A stretch of DNA of 64,000 nt from Caryophanales bacterium UBA7581 (GCA_002477825.1 DLKT01000060.1:17888-81887); one strand, 5' to 3'; positions 16,444 through 25,366 are shown, counted from the stretch's first letter. Numbers and translations are program-made. The notes: generated by a model not told the origin, from the sequence alone.

Positions 16444-19215
16444 TTAATCCACTAAACCGACTGCGCCAGTTTTGGCATGTGGACCTTCGATTATATTACC
16501 TGTAATCTTTACAGAATTGATTGTATGGGTTCCTTCCATTTGGAATAACATGCCAAAGCAAACTTCCATTTTCTTATCAGTTGGGAAAGCAAGGCTTTCA
16601 TAGGTTACTGTTGCAAAATTTCCTGCTTCATCGCCCGCTTTTGCAGTAACAATGGTTACAATGCTAACTTTTCCCGTTTCATGTGAGAATGAAATTGTTT
16701 GAAGTAAATGACAATTATCTAAAACAGAATCTTTATAAGCTGCGAATCCGCCCTCTTCTTGATTAACAAAGTTATTAGTCCAACCGCCACAGTTTCCATC
16801 TTTATTTGCTTGATCTGCTGGGAGGCCTTTTCCGTTAGCAGGATTGTAATATCCCCATCCCCACCAGTCTTGTCTCCAAACCCATTTATGGGTATCATTA
16901 TTATCAAATTCTCCAGAATCATTTTCAACTTGAACTTGACCAGCCCATCCACGAGCTGCATCCTTATTACCATTCGTACGAATCATATCGACATCTAAGG
17001 TAATCGTCCAATCCGCATTACCATTCATAACACCAAGAATAAAGTTGTTGGTTTGCCAATCAGTTTTAGCTGGATAATCAAACACTGTTTTCTTCTCTAA
17101 GCGGTTATTACAGCAAGACCAGACACCATCAGCGTAACTTCCTTCATGGTGAGATAAATCTTTTGGTAAAGTAACTTCAACATCTTCATGGCAAGAAGTA
17201 CATTTGGTTGTTCCTTTTCCTTCTTTTAAGCAAGTAGCAGCTTCCACTGTTGTAATGTTGTTATTATCAATAGTGTGTTTACCATTGCTGGCAATTACTT
17301 CAGTTTCAGAATGTCCACATAAAATACAATCACGACGTTTATTACCATCTACTGTACATGTAGCGGCATTTTCAGTATACCAAGCGCCATAAACGTGGCT
17401 ATCTTCTGTTGGACAAATTAAAGTTTCATCAACTTTAGCTAAAAGACCATCCTCAGTAATCTTAAGATTTTCAGCAAGTTTAGTGCTTCCCCACCATGGA
17501 CAAGATTTCCACTCTGATGCTGGGTTAGAACCCATAGAAACACCAATGACAGTGTCTTTGGTAACTAAGTTTTCAGTTCTACCTCTATTCATGTCTTCAT
17601 AAGAAGAGAACACTTCAAACACCATATGGTATTGTCCATTTTCTTCAGCTGGTGAAGAAACATAGAAACCGGTGTAATTAGAGGTTTTATTTCCACTAAT
17701 CCAACCTTGACCATCCATTTTATCTGGATTAATACCACCGATGATACCATACTTATCAACAAATCTAGTTTCAAAGTTATCATTCATCCACCATTCGTTA
17801 CTAGCGTTTCCACTCTTTTGAGCATTCACCCAGTAATCCGCGAAGAGATAGACACCTTTGGAGTTTCTAGATCCATAGAAGTCAATGTGTTCATTTGTGC
17901 CTTTTAAAGTTAAAGTATATTTATTTTCCTTAACAGTATCAGTCCAAATTAAATCATCCATTTTAGCATCTAATACAACTTTGAATTTTGCATCATCGGT
18001 AACTTCAACATTAAAGGTCTTTTCAATGTCACCATATTTTACAGTAATAACAGCATTACCAGGTTTTTCAGTTGCCGTAACTTTACCAGTAGAGTCTACT
18101 GTAGCAACGGTTTCATCGCTAGAAGTAAAGGTTAATTTATTTCTATTGTAATTTAATGTGTTGGTTGTAACTCTTAAAGTATAAGATTCATTTAAGAATA
18201 ATGTGGTTGCATCAAGTGAGAGTTTTAATTCTGTTACTTCACCATACATCTTATCCACATCATCACCAGTTAGAGCTTTGAAATCTTTAACGGTAACGGC
18301 GGTCGCCCAGCCACCAACCCAAGCATAGGATGGTTCATCAGCGGCAATACCCATCCATTGAACGTGATTATAGCAGTAGATTTCTTCACCTTTCATTGTG
18401 AAGAGATAATAATCAATACCATCTCTTAAAAGGCCCATTCTAAATTCTTTGTTTTGCTCAACTTTATCATCGTTTGAAACGTTGAAGTAACCTGTTTGTC
18501 CCCCCCAGTTCCAATCGTTAAGTAATTCGGTTTGAGTAACAAAGTTAAATGCTGTCCAACCTTTTGCTAAGTTGCTCTTTTGAGCATCAACATAGAAGAA
18601 AGCATTTTTAAATTTTTCATCAGCAATGTTCCAATAACCATGATCACTTGTACCTGTCATAAGACCGAATTTTGGAAAACCATCGGTTTCATGGAAATCA
18701 GACATCATAATGTTAGCTTCTACATACCATTTGGTTCCATAGACGCCATCATAAACCATGGCAACATCTTCAACTTCCGTAGAAATAGATCCATCTGTTA
18801 AGAACATAGAAGTATCTAGATTTCCTCTAGAATTGAAGATATCAATAGCGGTATGTACGACTTTGAATTTTACACTATCGAATTTTGTTTTATCGTCAGT
18901 ACTTGTGGCGGTAATAGTAACTTCTTTGTCTTCCGCAACTTTTTGGAATTTTACTTTTCCATTTTTAACAACCGCAACAGTCTCGTCGGAAGTAGACCAA
19001 GTTACTTTCAACTTTTCTTTGCTGGCTGTAACTTCAGCTTTTAAAGTTAATTCTGAACCACCTAAAACAGTCAAATCATCATAGCCTGAGATTTTAACTG
19101 AATCAACGGTAATTTGTTCTACCGAAGAAGTAGTAGGTGCTGGTTTTGGACCACAACTTGCTAAACCGACGAGCAAGATTGCAGACAAAGCCAATATAGG
19201 CAATTTCATTTTCAT
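16444..19215 (-). CDS. Large multidomain surface lipoprotein (Big_2, unnamed module, Cys repeats)
   Basis: 923 residues. Signal peptide with lipobox GLASC (Cys21). In order: Big_2 domain (about 40-125; TWSTSDETVAVV), a beta-rich module (about 130-325; FPKFGLMTG, AFFYVDA, MGLLRDGIDYYLF) shared with other lipoproteins here, a second Big_2 (about 335-415; TFTSSDETVATVDS), and a further beta-rich domain (about 415-630). Next are two Cys-rich repeats (about 640-715; ATCTVDGNKRRDCILCG and ATCLKEGKGTTKCTSC) plus a SCCN stub, and a C-terminal beta-rich domain (about 740-910). The Cys repeats match a motif common in Firmicutes surface proteins. No enzyme motif is seen; glycan adhesion is the likely role. 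It is a monocistronic gene with its own promoter and cre-type site. Confidence 0.78.
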   Translation of the reverse strand: MKMKLPILALSAILLVGLASCGPKPAPTTSSVEQITVDSVKISGYDDLTVLGGSELTLKAEVTASKEKLKVTWSTSDETVAVVKNGKVKFQKVAEDKEVTITATSTDDKTKFDSVKFKVVHTAIDIFNSRGNLDTSMFLTDGSISTEVEDVAMVYDGVYGTKWYVEANIMMSDFHETDGFPKFGLMTGTSDHGYWNIADEKFKNAFFYVDAQKSNLAKGWTAFNFVTQTELLNDWNWGGQTGYFNVSNDDKVEQNKEFRMGLLRDGIDYYLFTMKGEEIYCYNHVQWMGIAADEPSYAWVGGWATAVTVKDFKALTGDDVDKMYGEVTELKLSLDATTLFLNESYTLRVTTNTLNYNRNKLTFTSSDETVATVDSTGKVTATEKPGNAVITVKYGDIEKTFNVEVTDDAKFKVVLDAKMDDLIWTDTVKENKYTLTLKGTNEHIDFYGSRNSKGVYLFADYWVNAQKSGNASNEWWMNDNFETRFVDKYGIIGGINPDKMDGQGWISGNKTSNYTGFYVSSPAEENGQYHMVFEVFSSYEDMNRGRTENLVTKDTVIGVSMGSNPASEWKSCPWWGSTKLAENLKITEDGLLAKVDETLICPTEDSHVYGAWYTENAATCTVDGNKRRDCILCGHSETEVIASNGKHTIDNNNITTVEAATCLKEGKGTTKCTSCHEDVEVTLPKDLSHHEGSYADGVWSCCNNRLEKKTVFDYPAKTDWQTNNFILGVMNGNADWTITLDVDMIRTNGNKDAARGWAGQVQVENDSGEFDNNDTHKWVWRQDWWGWGYYNPANGKGLPADQANKDGNCGGWTNNFVNQEEGGFAAYKDSVLDNCHLLQTISFSHETGKVSIVTIVTAKAGDEAGNFATVTYESLAFPTDKKMEVCFGMLFQMEGTHTINSVKITGNIIEGPHAKTGAVGLVD

Positions 19216-19274
19216 TGTGTTTATCCTCCTCTAAATTACCTTTTAATTTCAGTGATTAGAACACTAAAAAATGT

Positions 19275-19288
19275 TGTAATCGCTTTCA
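19275..19288. promoter_or_regulatory. cre/LacI operator upstream of the large lipoprotein
   Basis: TGTAATCGCTTTCA matches all positions of the cre consensus TGWAANCGNTNWCA. It lies just downstream of the predicted -10, a roadblock position, and closely resembles the site at 13487-13500. Confidence 0.7.
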
Positions 19289-19296
19289 TCACTTTC

Positions 19297-19325
19297 ATTT
19301 TAATATGAATGTTATGGTATCGCAA
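19297..19325 (-). promoter_or_regulatory. Promoter of the large lipoprotein gene
   Basis: -35 TTGCGA (19325-19320), 17-nt spacer, -10 TAAAAT (19302-19297). The -35 lies at the edge of the hairpin at 19320-19350. Confidence 0.5.
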
Positions 19326-19356
19326 ACATTAAAAATAATGTGGGTAGCGATTTTTT
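19320..19356 (+). terminator. Hairpin followed by T-tract on the plus strand
   Basis: TCGC/GCGA outer arms and ACATTA/TAATGT inner arms form a two-part stem, followed on the plus strand by TTTTTT. Both neighbouring genes are on the minus strand, so it may work in reverse for the SGNH gene ending at 19364 through its A-tract, or stop antisense transcription. Confidence 0.45.
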
Positions 19357-19363
19357 CCAATTC

Positions 19364-20386
19364 TTATTTCTGAGACTCCATTGGGACATTTTCAAGAATT
19401 AATTGTTTAAATAAATTGTAACCTGCTTGATTAGGATGCAAGCCATCTTGCTCATAATTCGCATAATTATCACCATATAAAGCCATGACATCCAAATAAT
19501 GGACTCTTTCTTGGGTTTCGCAATACTCTTTCATATAAGTATTACTTCCTTCGTGGCTATCCCATTTAGAAGCAAATCCTCCTGAACAACGTGTGATAGA
19601 AAAATAATAAATATTGGTTTCTGGGTAAGCCTCTAAATAGTCTTCTATTAAAAGTTGAACGTTCCGGCCACAAGTTTTCCCCCCTTCTAAATCATCGTCC
19701 ACATTGTTAATTCCAATATTGAGAACAATATTTTTAGGTTGAACATTTGTTCCTTCTATAATATTGCGACTAATCACACGCCAGTCATGCGTTGTGGTAG
19801 CACTGATGCCCAAATTTAATGTTGCATAGCCTGCAAAAGCGTCGCTAAACTTTTCATCTATTCCTGTTTTATTGGCCCAAAATTCAAAGAAAGAATCACC
19901 AATAAACACGGTATCTTCTGCCTTCATATTCTTTTTAGCACGATCAATTCTTGAAGTGCCTTGTGATTTAAAGTCAAAATAAGATTTAGCAAATACAGTG
20001 AATGTTCCTTTTAAATGTTCGCTTTGTGCTTGCACAGTTGTCGAGCCTTCCCTTAAGAAGAACACCTTGTCATCTTCAATGTAACAAATATCTTCATTCT
20101 TTATGGTGTATTCAAACACCTCATCTTTGGCTTCTTCTGGCTTTGTTAAAAATGGGCGGACTTTAATGCCGTCAAAGTCATTATCGTAAACAAAAACATT
20201 TTGAAAGGACACCTTCCCAAAATAATCAGTAGGATATGATGAGGTTGTTGGTGTTTCCGTCGTTGGAGTGACGGTTGTCGGTTCTAAAGAAGTAGAATTT
20301 GATGTGGGTTTTGTTTCTCCACAACTAAGAAGCATAGCGCTACAAAGGGCTACAAATAAGATAGAATTTTTCTTTGATAATTTCAT
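19364..20386 (-). CDS. SGNH/GDSL-type esterase lipoprotein
   Basis: 340 residues. Lipobox MLLSC (Cys22) followed by a Thr-rich linker indicates a surface-anchored protein. After a small beta domain (about 55-130), residues about 145-335 form an SGNH hydrolase: block I VFIGDSFFEFW (Ser nucleophile), block II LNLGISA (Gly), block III LNIGINN (Asn) and block V DGLHPNQAGY (Asp/His). Family members deacetylate or de-esterify glycans. It follows the GH3 gene in an operon (19 nt gap), so it likely removes acyl groups from a glycan that the GH3 enzyme later degrades. Its ribosome binding site is held in the loop of an 11-bp hairpin. Confidence 0.88.
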   Translation of the reverse strand: MKLSKKNSILFVALCSAMLLSCGETKPTSNSTSLEPTTVTPTTETPTTSSYPTDYFGKVSFQNVFVYDNDFDGIKVRPFLTKPEEAKDEVFEYTIKNEDICYIEDDKVFFLREGSTTVQAQSEHLKGTFTVFAKSYFDFKSQGTSRIDRAKKNMKAEDTVFIGDSFFEFWANKTGIDEKFSDAFAGYATLNLGISATTTHDWRVISRNIIEGTNVQPKNIVLNIGINNVDDDLEGGKTCGRNVQLLIEDYLEAYPETNIYYFSITRCSGGFASKWDSHEGSNTYMKEYCETQERVHYLDVMALYGDNYANYEQDGLHPNQAGYNLFKQLILENVPMESQK

Positions 20387-20413
20387 AGATAAAAAAATCT
20401 CCTTTTTATCTAT
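20385..20413 (-). promoter_or_regulatory. RBS-presenting hairpin between GH3 and SGNH genes
   Basis: Perfect 11-bp arms ATAGATAAAAA/TTTTTATCTAT enclose a 7-nt loop that reads GGAGATT on the minus strand. The stem includes the GH3 stop codon (20406-20408) and two bases of the SGNH start codon (20384-20386), with the Shine-Dalgarno sequence in the loop. This suggests translational coupling or temperature-sensitive control. Confidence 0.7.
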
Positions 20414-22616
20414 AGTATTTTTTTAAATGTTGAAAATCAATATCTAACTCTCCATTAAAAGTAATGTTCTTTATCGGTTCACACATCATCCAAGAGTAGC
20501 TTTTAAAGAATTCATCTATATCTAAATCAGGATGTTTTTCATGTATCATTTTTTGAAATTTTTCGGTGTGAATTACCTCTAGAATCGGTGTTGTAATATC
20601 CGGTTCTTGTGGCATTTCTTTTCTTTTTAAAAGGGGAATATTTTTATTTTGTTGAACTTTTTCTCCATGAATTTCAATTTCTAATGTGGTTAAAACTTCT
20701 TTCACATTTTTAGCAATATAAATTTGATATTTTCCATCTTCAATTTTCATTTCGTCAGAAACAACATCATAAACGGCTAAATCTTGATAGAAAACTTCAA
20801 TTGTAATTTCTTTTTTGAAATTTCCTAAAATTTCTTCTTTAGTAATAGCTTTTAATTCTTTTAGCGGACGATAAACAACGCTATCACGTTTACCTACATA
20901 AATTTGAATTACATCTTTAGCCGTAAAGGAAGAAGTATTTTCAATCGTGAGTTCAACTTTGAATGACTTTTCTTCTTTTCTGAGTTTGTAGTTTGAATAA
21001 ATAAAATGAGCATAGGATAAACCTTCACCAAAGTGATAGTTAATTTCATTGTCTTTTTGTTGATCGTAGTAGCGGTAACCAACAAAAATATCATCATCAT
21101 AATAAGAATAATAAATAGGTCTTTGGATAAAATCTTTATAAATCGGATTCGCCTCTAAAGAACGAATCCAGGTTTCGGGTAAGCGTCCACTTGGACTCAC
21201 TTTTCCGTAAATTACATCTCCTATTGCTTCATACATGCCTTCACCTGCTAAATAGCCGATTAAAATACTTGAAGCATCGTTTTTTAATTCATCAATATTA
21301 ATCACAGAACCTGTAACGACAATAGAAGCATAAGCAATATGATGTTCTTTTAAGAATGATAAAAGTTGTTGTTGTTCTTTGTGCATCTTTAAAGAACCAC
21401 GATCCCAACCTTCACTTTCATCTTCTTCATATTGTCCTAAGAACACTAAAACTTTCTGATATTGATGAATGTATTTTAGTAATTCATCTTCATTTAATGT
21501 ATATTCATTCTTTCGATAAGCTTCTACATAATCAAAAGGAATATTTTCTTTTAAAAGCGCTTGTAAACAGCTAATATTTTGGTGTGTATTTACCCAAGCG
21601 CTTCCTCCACCCACAAAGCGAGGATGGCTTGCAAAATAACCTAACACTAATACTTTTTCTTCTTTGTTAAATGGTAAATAATTATTTTCATTTTTTAATA
21701 AAACAAAAGATTCTGCCGCTAATTCCCTTGCTTTTTGATGGATTTCATCAAAATCATAGATAATTGTAGGTTTTTCTTTTTTGGCTAATCTTGACACTGT
21801 TCTTGTAATTTCTTCCGCTCTATTTTCAATATCTTCTAAAAAGAAATCATGATGAAACCCTTCATCAATTTCTTCCATCGTTCGTTTAGAAATCGGCATT
21901 TCCACATCTAAACCTGTATGAATGGTTTTCCCTTTATTTACGACCGCGGTCCAGTCACTAATAATTAAACCTTGATAACCGAATTCTTTTCGTAATTTCT
22001 TTTGAATTAAATAATCGGATTCATTAACATATATTCCATTCACCCGATTATAAGAAGTCATTAATAAACTTGGAGAGGCATGTTGAATCACATAATGAAA
22101 AGCCCATAAATAAATTTCATTTAAAGCACGATAAGATACTTCACTTGAATTCGTCAAACGGAAGTATTCTTGGTTATTACAAGCATAATGTTTTACGCAG
22201 CTTGCTGCACCATTATCCTCTAATCCTTGAATATATCGACTCGCTAAAAAACCCGTCAAATAAGGATCTTCACTAAAATATTCAAAGTTTCTACCGCATA
22301 AAGCACTACGTTTAATGTTGATGCCTGGCGCTAAAAGGACATCGACTTTTTTACTTAAGCAATCTAATGCTAATAAACGTCCATTTTCATAACAAACCTC
22401 TTGACTAAAAGATGCTGCTAAAGCAGCAGGTGATAATAAACACACGGTTTCTAATATAGTTTCTTGGGCACTAAAATCATTTTTTACTGGTTTTCTGACT
22501 CCTAAAGGTCCATCATTTACCACAATAGGACGAATATCTTTTTGATAACAGCCAATTTCCCAAGCGTTTAATCCTTCAAAATAATGATAATGTGCATAAC
22601 GTTCTTTTTTATCCAT
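20406..22616 (-). CDS. Glycoside hydrolase family 3 beta-glycosidase
   Basis: 736 residues without a signal peptide, so cytoplasmic. The GH3 N-domain (about 25-270) carries LLAPGINIKR, GRNFEYFSEDPYL, KHYACNNQE and the nucleophile Asp221 in LIISDWTA. The GH3 C-domain (about 300-500) has AAESFVLLKNE and the probable acid/base Glu402 in ESEGWDRGSL. A fibronectin-III-like domain follows (about 535-660), then a tail of about 75 residues. Such enzymes are beta-glucosidases or beta-xylosidases. It is the first gene of an operon with the SGNH esterase; a good -10 (TATAAT, 22642-22637) lies 20 nt before the start with no clear -35. Confidence 0.93.
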   Translation of the reverse strand: MDKKERYAHYHYFEGLNAWEIGCYQKDIRPIVVNDGPLGVRKPVKNDFSAQETILETVCLLSPAALAASFSQEVCYENGRLLALDCLSKKVDVLLAPGINIKRSALCGRNFEYFSEDPYLTGFLASRYIQGLEDNGAASCVKHYACNNQEYFRLTNSSEVSYRALNEIYLWAFHYVIQHASPSLLMTSYNRVNGIYVNESDYLIQKKLRKEFGYQGLIISDWTAVVNKGKTIHTGLDVEMPISKRTMEEIDEGFHHDFFLEDIENRAEEITRTVSRLAKKEKPTIIYDFDEIHQKARELAAESFVLLKNENNYLPFNKEEKVLVLGYFASHPRFVGGGSAWVNTHQNISCLQALLKENIPFDYVEAYRKNEYTLNEDELLKYIHQYQKVLVFLGQYEEDESEGWDRGSLKMHKEQQQLLSFLKEHHIAYASIVVTGSVINIDELKNDASSILIGYLAGEGMYEAIGDVIYGKVSPSGRLPETWIRSLEANPIYKDFIQRPIYYSYYDDDIFVGYRYYDQQKDNEINYHFGEGLSYAHFIYSNYKLRKEEKSFKVELTIENTSSFTAKDVIQIYVGKRDSVVYRPLKELKAITKEEILGNFKKEITIEVFYQDLAVYDVVSDEMKIEDGKYQIYIAKNVKEVLTTLEIEIHGEKVQQNKNIPLLKRKEMPQEPDITTPILEVIHTEKFQKMIHEKHPDLDIDEFFKSYSWMMCEPIKNITFNGELDIDFQHLKKYYR

Positions 22617-22636
22617 GTTTTTTCCTCGTCACTTTT

Positions 22637-22642
22637 ATTATA
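22637..22642 (-). promoter_or_regulatory. -10 element before the GH3 gene
   Basis: TATAAT on the minus strand, perfect match, with only a T-rich region at the -35 distance. It is the sole promoter candidate between the Fic terminator and the GH3 start. Confidence 0.45.
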
Positions 22643-22662
22643 CATAAAACCAAAAAAGAGAA

Positions 22663-22690
22663 AAGAAAAAGGATAGCATAAATACTACCC
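22663..22690 (-). terminator. Terminator of the Fic gene
   Basis: On the minus strand GGGTAG and CTATCC (one G-T pair) form a stem around an 8-nt loop, followed by TTTTTCTTTT. It lies 18 nt after the Fic stop codon. Confidence 0.7.
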
Positions 22691-22708
22691 TCATCTTACA
22701 ATTTAAAA

Positions 22709-23755
22709 TCATTTACGAACATATCTTGTATTTTTTCCTATGCCTATTTTTGAAATTTTATTCTCTCTTACCATTTTAGACAACACAAACTCTATAGTTG
22801 TAACCGAAACATCTGGTAAAATATCGCTAATTTCTTTTTTGGATATAGGAAGAATACTATTTAAAATAGTTGCTTCAACTCTAGTTGTTTTATTTATTTT
22901 TTTACTATTCAAAGTAGCAAATCTTTTATCTAACTCTTTATAACAAGTAAATAAAGTCATAAGAAAATTATCAATAAAATAAGCATAATCATTTTGATTA
23001 TCATGCCAACCTTCTGATGATTTTTTTAATGCTTCATAATAATATCCTTTGGTTTTATTAATTTGTTCTTCAAATGAAATATATTTTCCTGCATCAAATC
23101 CAGCTTTATATAGCAAGAGTAAGGTCAACAATCTAGACATTCTTCCATTTCCATCTGAAAATGGATGAATGCATAAAAAGTCAAGAACTACACAAGGAAT
23201 CAATAATAATTGATTAACATTAGGATTATCTCTAGCATCCATGTATGCCAAAATTAATTGTTCCATTGCTTTTGGCGTCTCACTTGCGGAAATTGGAGAA
23301 AAACGAACTTTTCGTGTTCCATCTTGCCTTATTTCCATAATTACATTGTCACTTGTTTTATATTTACCAGCGACGCCTGGCTTAGCTCTTTGCAATAAAA
23401 TTTCTTGAAATGATAAGAGATTTGCTTCAGTTATACTCAAATCATCATAATGAGTATGAATCATATTAAGAACATCTCTATAACCCGCTATTTCTTCTTC
23501 GTTATGATTTAATGGCGCACTGCTTTGATTGACAATGGCTCGAATTCTTTCGTCAGTAGTGATAATTCCTTCAATTGCATTGGATCCTTTTACTGATTGA
23601 ATAATAGCTATTTTTTCTAATTCGGTAAAAACCTTTGGATATTCTTGTTTTCTATTATCATTGTTACTTTTCATTGCATAAATACTAGTTAAAATATTAA
23701 TTAAATTAGCTGGTAAATTTCCAACTTCTAAAAAAGAGTAATCAAATTTTCTCAT
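22709..23755 (-). CDS. Fic-domain AMPylase-like protein with C-terminal winged helix
   Basis: 348 residues. The Fic core motif HPFSDGNGRMSR (His197 onwards) is complete, so nucleotide transfer onto a target hydroxyl, usually AMPylation, is predicted. An N-terminal inhibitory helix motif SNAIEG (Ser58, Glu62) matches the class II Fic pattern in which Glu blocks the ATP site until relieved. Residues about 285-345 look like a winged helix-turn-helix (ISKKEISDILPDVSVTTIEF), suggesting DNA binding. The gene stands alone with its own promoter, overlapped by a 35-bp inverted repeat, and terminator. No small antitoxin gene is adjacent, consistent with built-in inhibition. Autoregulation through the repeats is inference. 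Confidence 0.93.
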   Translation of the reverse strand: MRKFDYSFLEVGNLPANLINILTSIYAMKSNNDNRKQEYPKVFTELEKIAIIQSVKGSNAIEGIITTDERIRAIVNQSSAPLNHNEEEIAGYRDVLNMIHTHYDDLSITEANLLSFQEILLQRAKPGVAGKYKTSDNVIMEIRQDGTRKVRFSPISASETPKAMEQLILAYMDARDNPNVNQLLLIPCVVLDFLCIHPFSDGNGRMSRLLTLLLLYKAGFDAGKYISFEEQINKTKGYYYEALKKSSEGWHDNQNDYAYFIDNFLMTLFTCYKELDKRFATLNSKKINKTTRVEATILNSILPISKKEISDILPDVSVTTIEFVLSKMVRENKISKIGIGKNTRYVRK

Positions 23756-23767
23756 CTATTTCGCCTC

Positions 23768-23802
23768 TTTCTGCATATATTTTATATTTTTTTATGCAGA
23801 AA
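23768..23802. promoter_or_regulatory. Fic operator repeat 1, overlapping the promoter
   Basis: Perfect 10-bp arms TTTCTGCATA and TATGCAGAAA with a 15-nt spacer, 13 nt upstream of the Fic start. A promoter is embedded in it: -35 TTGCTT (23807-23802), 17-nt spacer, -10 TAAAAT (23784-23779). A protein bound to the repeat would cover the -10 and spacer. Confidence 0.75.
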
Positions 23803-23811
23803 AGCAATTTC

Positions 23812-23846
23812 TTTGTGCATAAAAAATGAAAATTTTTATGTAGAAT
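23812..23846. promoter_or_regulatory. Fic operator repeat 2, degenerate
   Basis: Arms TTTGTGCATA and TATGTAGAAT with the same 15-nt spacer and 35-bp length; one and two mismatches from repeat 1. It begins 44 bp after repeat 1, about four helical turns. Confidence 0.6.
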
Positions 23847-23929
23847 AATTTATTGCCACAAAAGATTTTTTTGAAAGGAAAAAAAGTATTTCATTCAACT
23901 GCACTTGCTAGACAGATTTTTGGATATAG

Positions 23930-23952
23930 AAAAAGGTGACTTATAAGCCACC
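23930..23952 (-). terminator. Terminator of enolase
   Basis: On the minus strand GGTGGCTT pairs with AAGTCACC (one G-T pair), followed by TTTTTC. It lies about 110 nt beyond the enolase stop codon. Confidence 0.65.
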
Positions 23953-23995
23953 CTCTTCTAATTCAATTTAAATCAAGAAAATCAATGTGTTTTAT

Positions 23996-24030
23996 TTTCT
24001 GCATATTTTTTATTATTTTTTATGCAGAAA
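23996..24030. promoter_or_regulatory. Fic operator repeat 3, distal
   Basis: Perfect 10-bp arms TTTCTGCATA/TATGCAGAAA with the same 15-nt spacer as repeat 1, 228 bp away centre to centre, within the enolase 3' untranslated region. A lone half-site TATGCAGAAT follows at 24042-24051. The spacing would allow looping between bound proteins. Confidence 0.7.
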
Positions 24031-24061
24031 GAAAGCTATATTATGCAGAATCTTTTCTCCG

Positions 24062-25366
24062 TTATTTAGAGAAACGATATTTTTTAAAGGCTTTTAATCC
24101 TTCAAATACAGCGGTTTCGCCTAATTCATCTTCAATGCGAAGAAGTTGATTGTATTTAGCCATACGATCGGTTCTAGAAGCAGAGCCTGTTTTGATTTGA
24201 CCGGCATTGACCGCGACACTTAAATCAGCAATCGTGGTGTCTTCGGTTTCACCACTACGGTGAGAGACCATGGTGGTATAACCATTGGTTTGTGCCATAC
24301 GAATGGTATCTAATGTTTCCGTTAAAGTACCAATTTGGTTGACTTTAATTAAAATGCTATTTGCAACATGGTGGGTAATTCCTTTTCTTAAGAAGTCACG
24401 ATTGGTAACGAATAAATCATCGCCGACTAATTGAATCTTTTCGCCTAACTTAGCAGTTAAAAGTTCCCAACCTTCCCAGTCTTCTTCGCCTAAGCCATCT
24501 TCAATGGTAATAATTGGATATTCTTCCACCATTTTTTCAAACCAAGCAATCATTTCTTCACTGGTCTTAGAGCCTTCTTTGCTCTTCTTTAAATCATATT
24601 TTTTGGTTTCTTTGTTATAGAATTCACTGGCTGCTACATCCATACCTAAGAAAATTTCTTTACCTGGAACATAGCCTGCTTTTTTAATAGCCTCCATAAT
24701 GAGTTCAAGTGGTTCAGTATTACCATGTTTACAACTTGGAGCAAAACCACCTTCATCACCAACACCGGTTTCATAACCTTTTTCTTTTAAAACGCTCTTT
24801 AAGCAATGGAAAGTTTCAACTCCTGCTCTTAACGCTTCTTTAAAAGTTTTAAAACCTGCTGGAATAATAAAGAATTCTTGGAAGTCTACTGTAGAATCTG
24901 CATGGGCACCACCATTAATGACATTCATCATTGGGGTTGGTAACACTTTAGCATTAGGACCACCTAAATATTGATAAAGTGGTAAGTTATGCGCTTTAGC
25001 TGCTAATCTAGCACAAGCTAAAGAAACACCTAACATGGCATTAGCGCCTAAATTCGATTTAAATGGTGTTCCATCTAGGTCTAATAAGACTTGGTCAATT
25101 GCGGCTTGTTTAGTGACATCCATACCCACAAGTTTTGGAGCAATAATTTCATTAACATTATGAACCGCTTTTAAAACGCCTTTCCCTTGATATCTTTTCT
25201 TATCTCCGTCACGAAGTTCAAGTGCTTCGTTTTCACCCGTAGAAGCACCACTTGGAACAATCGCTCTTTCTTTCATTCCGTTATCAAGCGTCACTTCTAC
25301 TTCAACGGTAGGATTACCTCTTGAATCTAATACTTCTCGAGCATAAACATTTTGAATGTTATACAT
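24062..25366 (-). CDS. eno: Enolase
   Basis: 434 residues, full family length. It converts 2-phosphoglycerate to phosphoenolpyruvate in glycolysis. Signatures are all present: SGASTGENEALELRD, GGAHADSTVDFQEF, VGDEGGFAPS (catalytic Glu region), the metal ligands in GMDVAAS and TIEDGLGEEDWEGW, GDDLFVTN, the catalytic Lys in LIKVNQIGTLTET, and MVSHRSGETED. GGAG stands before the ATG. It is a monocistronic housekeeping gene inserted between sugar-use operons; the nearby Fic repeats overlap only its 3' untranslated region. Confidence 0.99.
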   Translation of the reverse strand: MYNIQNVYAREVLDSRGNPTVEVEVTLDNGMKERAIVPSGASTGENEALELRDGDKKRYQGKGVLKAVHNVNEIIAPKLVGMDVTKQAAIDQVLLDLDGTPFKSNLGANAMLGVSLACARLAAKAHNLPLYQYLGGPNAKVLPTPMMNVINGGAHADSTVDFQEFFIIPAGFKTFKEALRAGVETFHCLKSVLKEKGYETGVGDEGGFAPSCKHGNTEPLELIMEAIKKAGYVPGKEIFLGMDVAASEFYNKETKKYDLKKSKEGSKTSEEMIAWFEKMVEEYPIITIEDGLGEEDWEGWELLTAKLGEKIQLVGDDLFVTNRDFLRKGITHHVANSILIKVNQIGTLTETLDTIRMAQTNGYTTMVSHRSGETEDTTIADLSVAVNAGQIKTGSASRTDRMAKYNQLLRIEDELGETAVFEGLKAFKKYRFSK

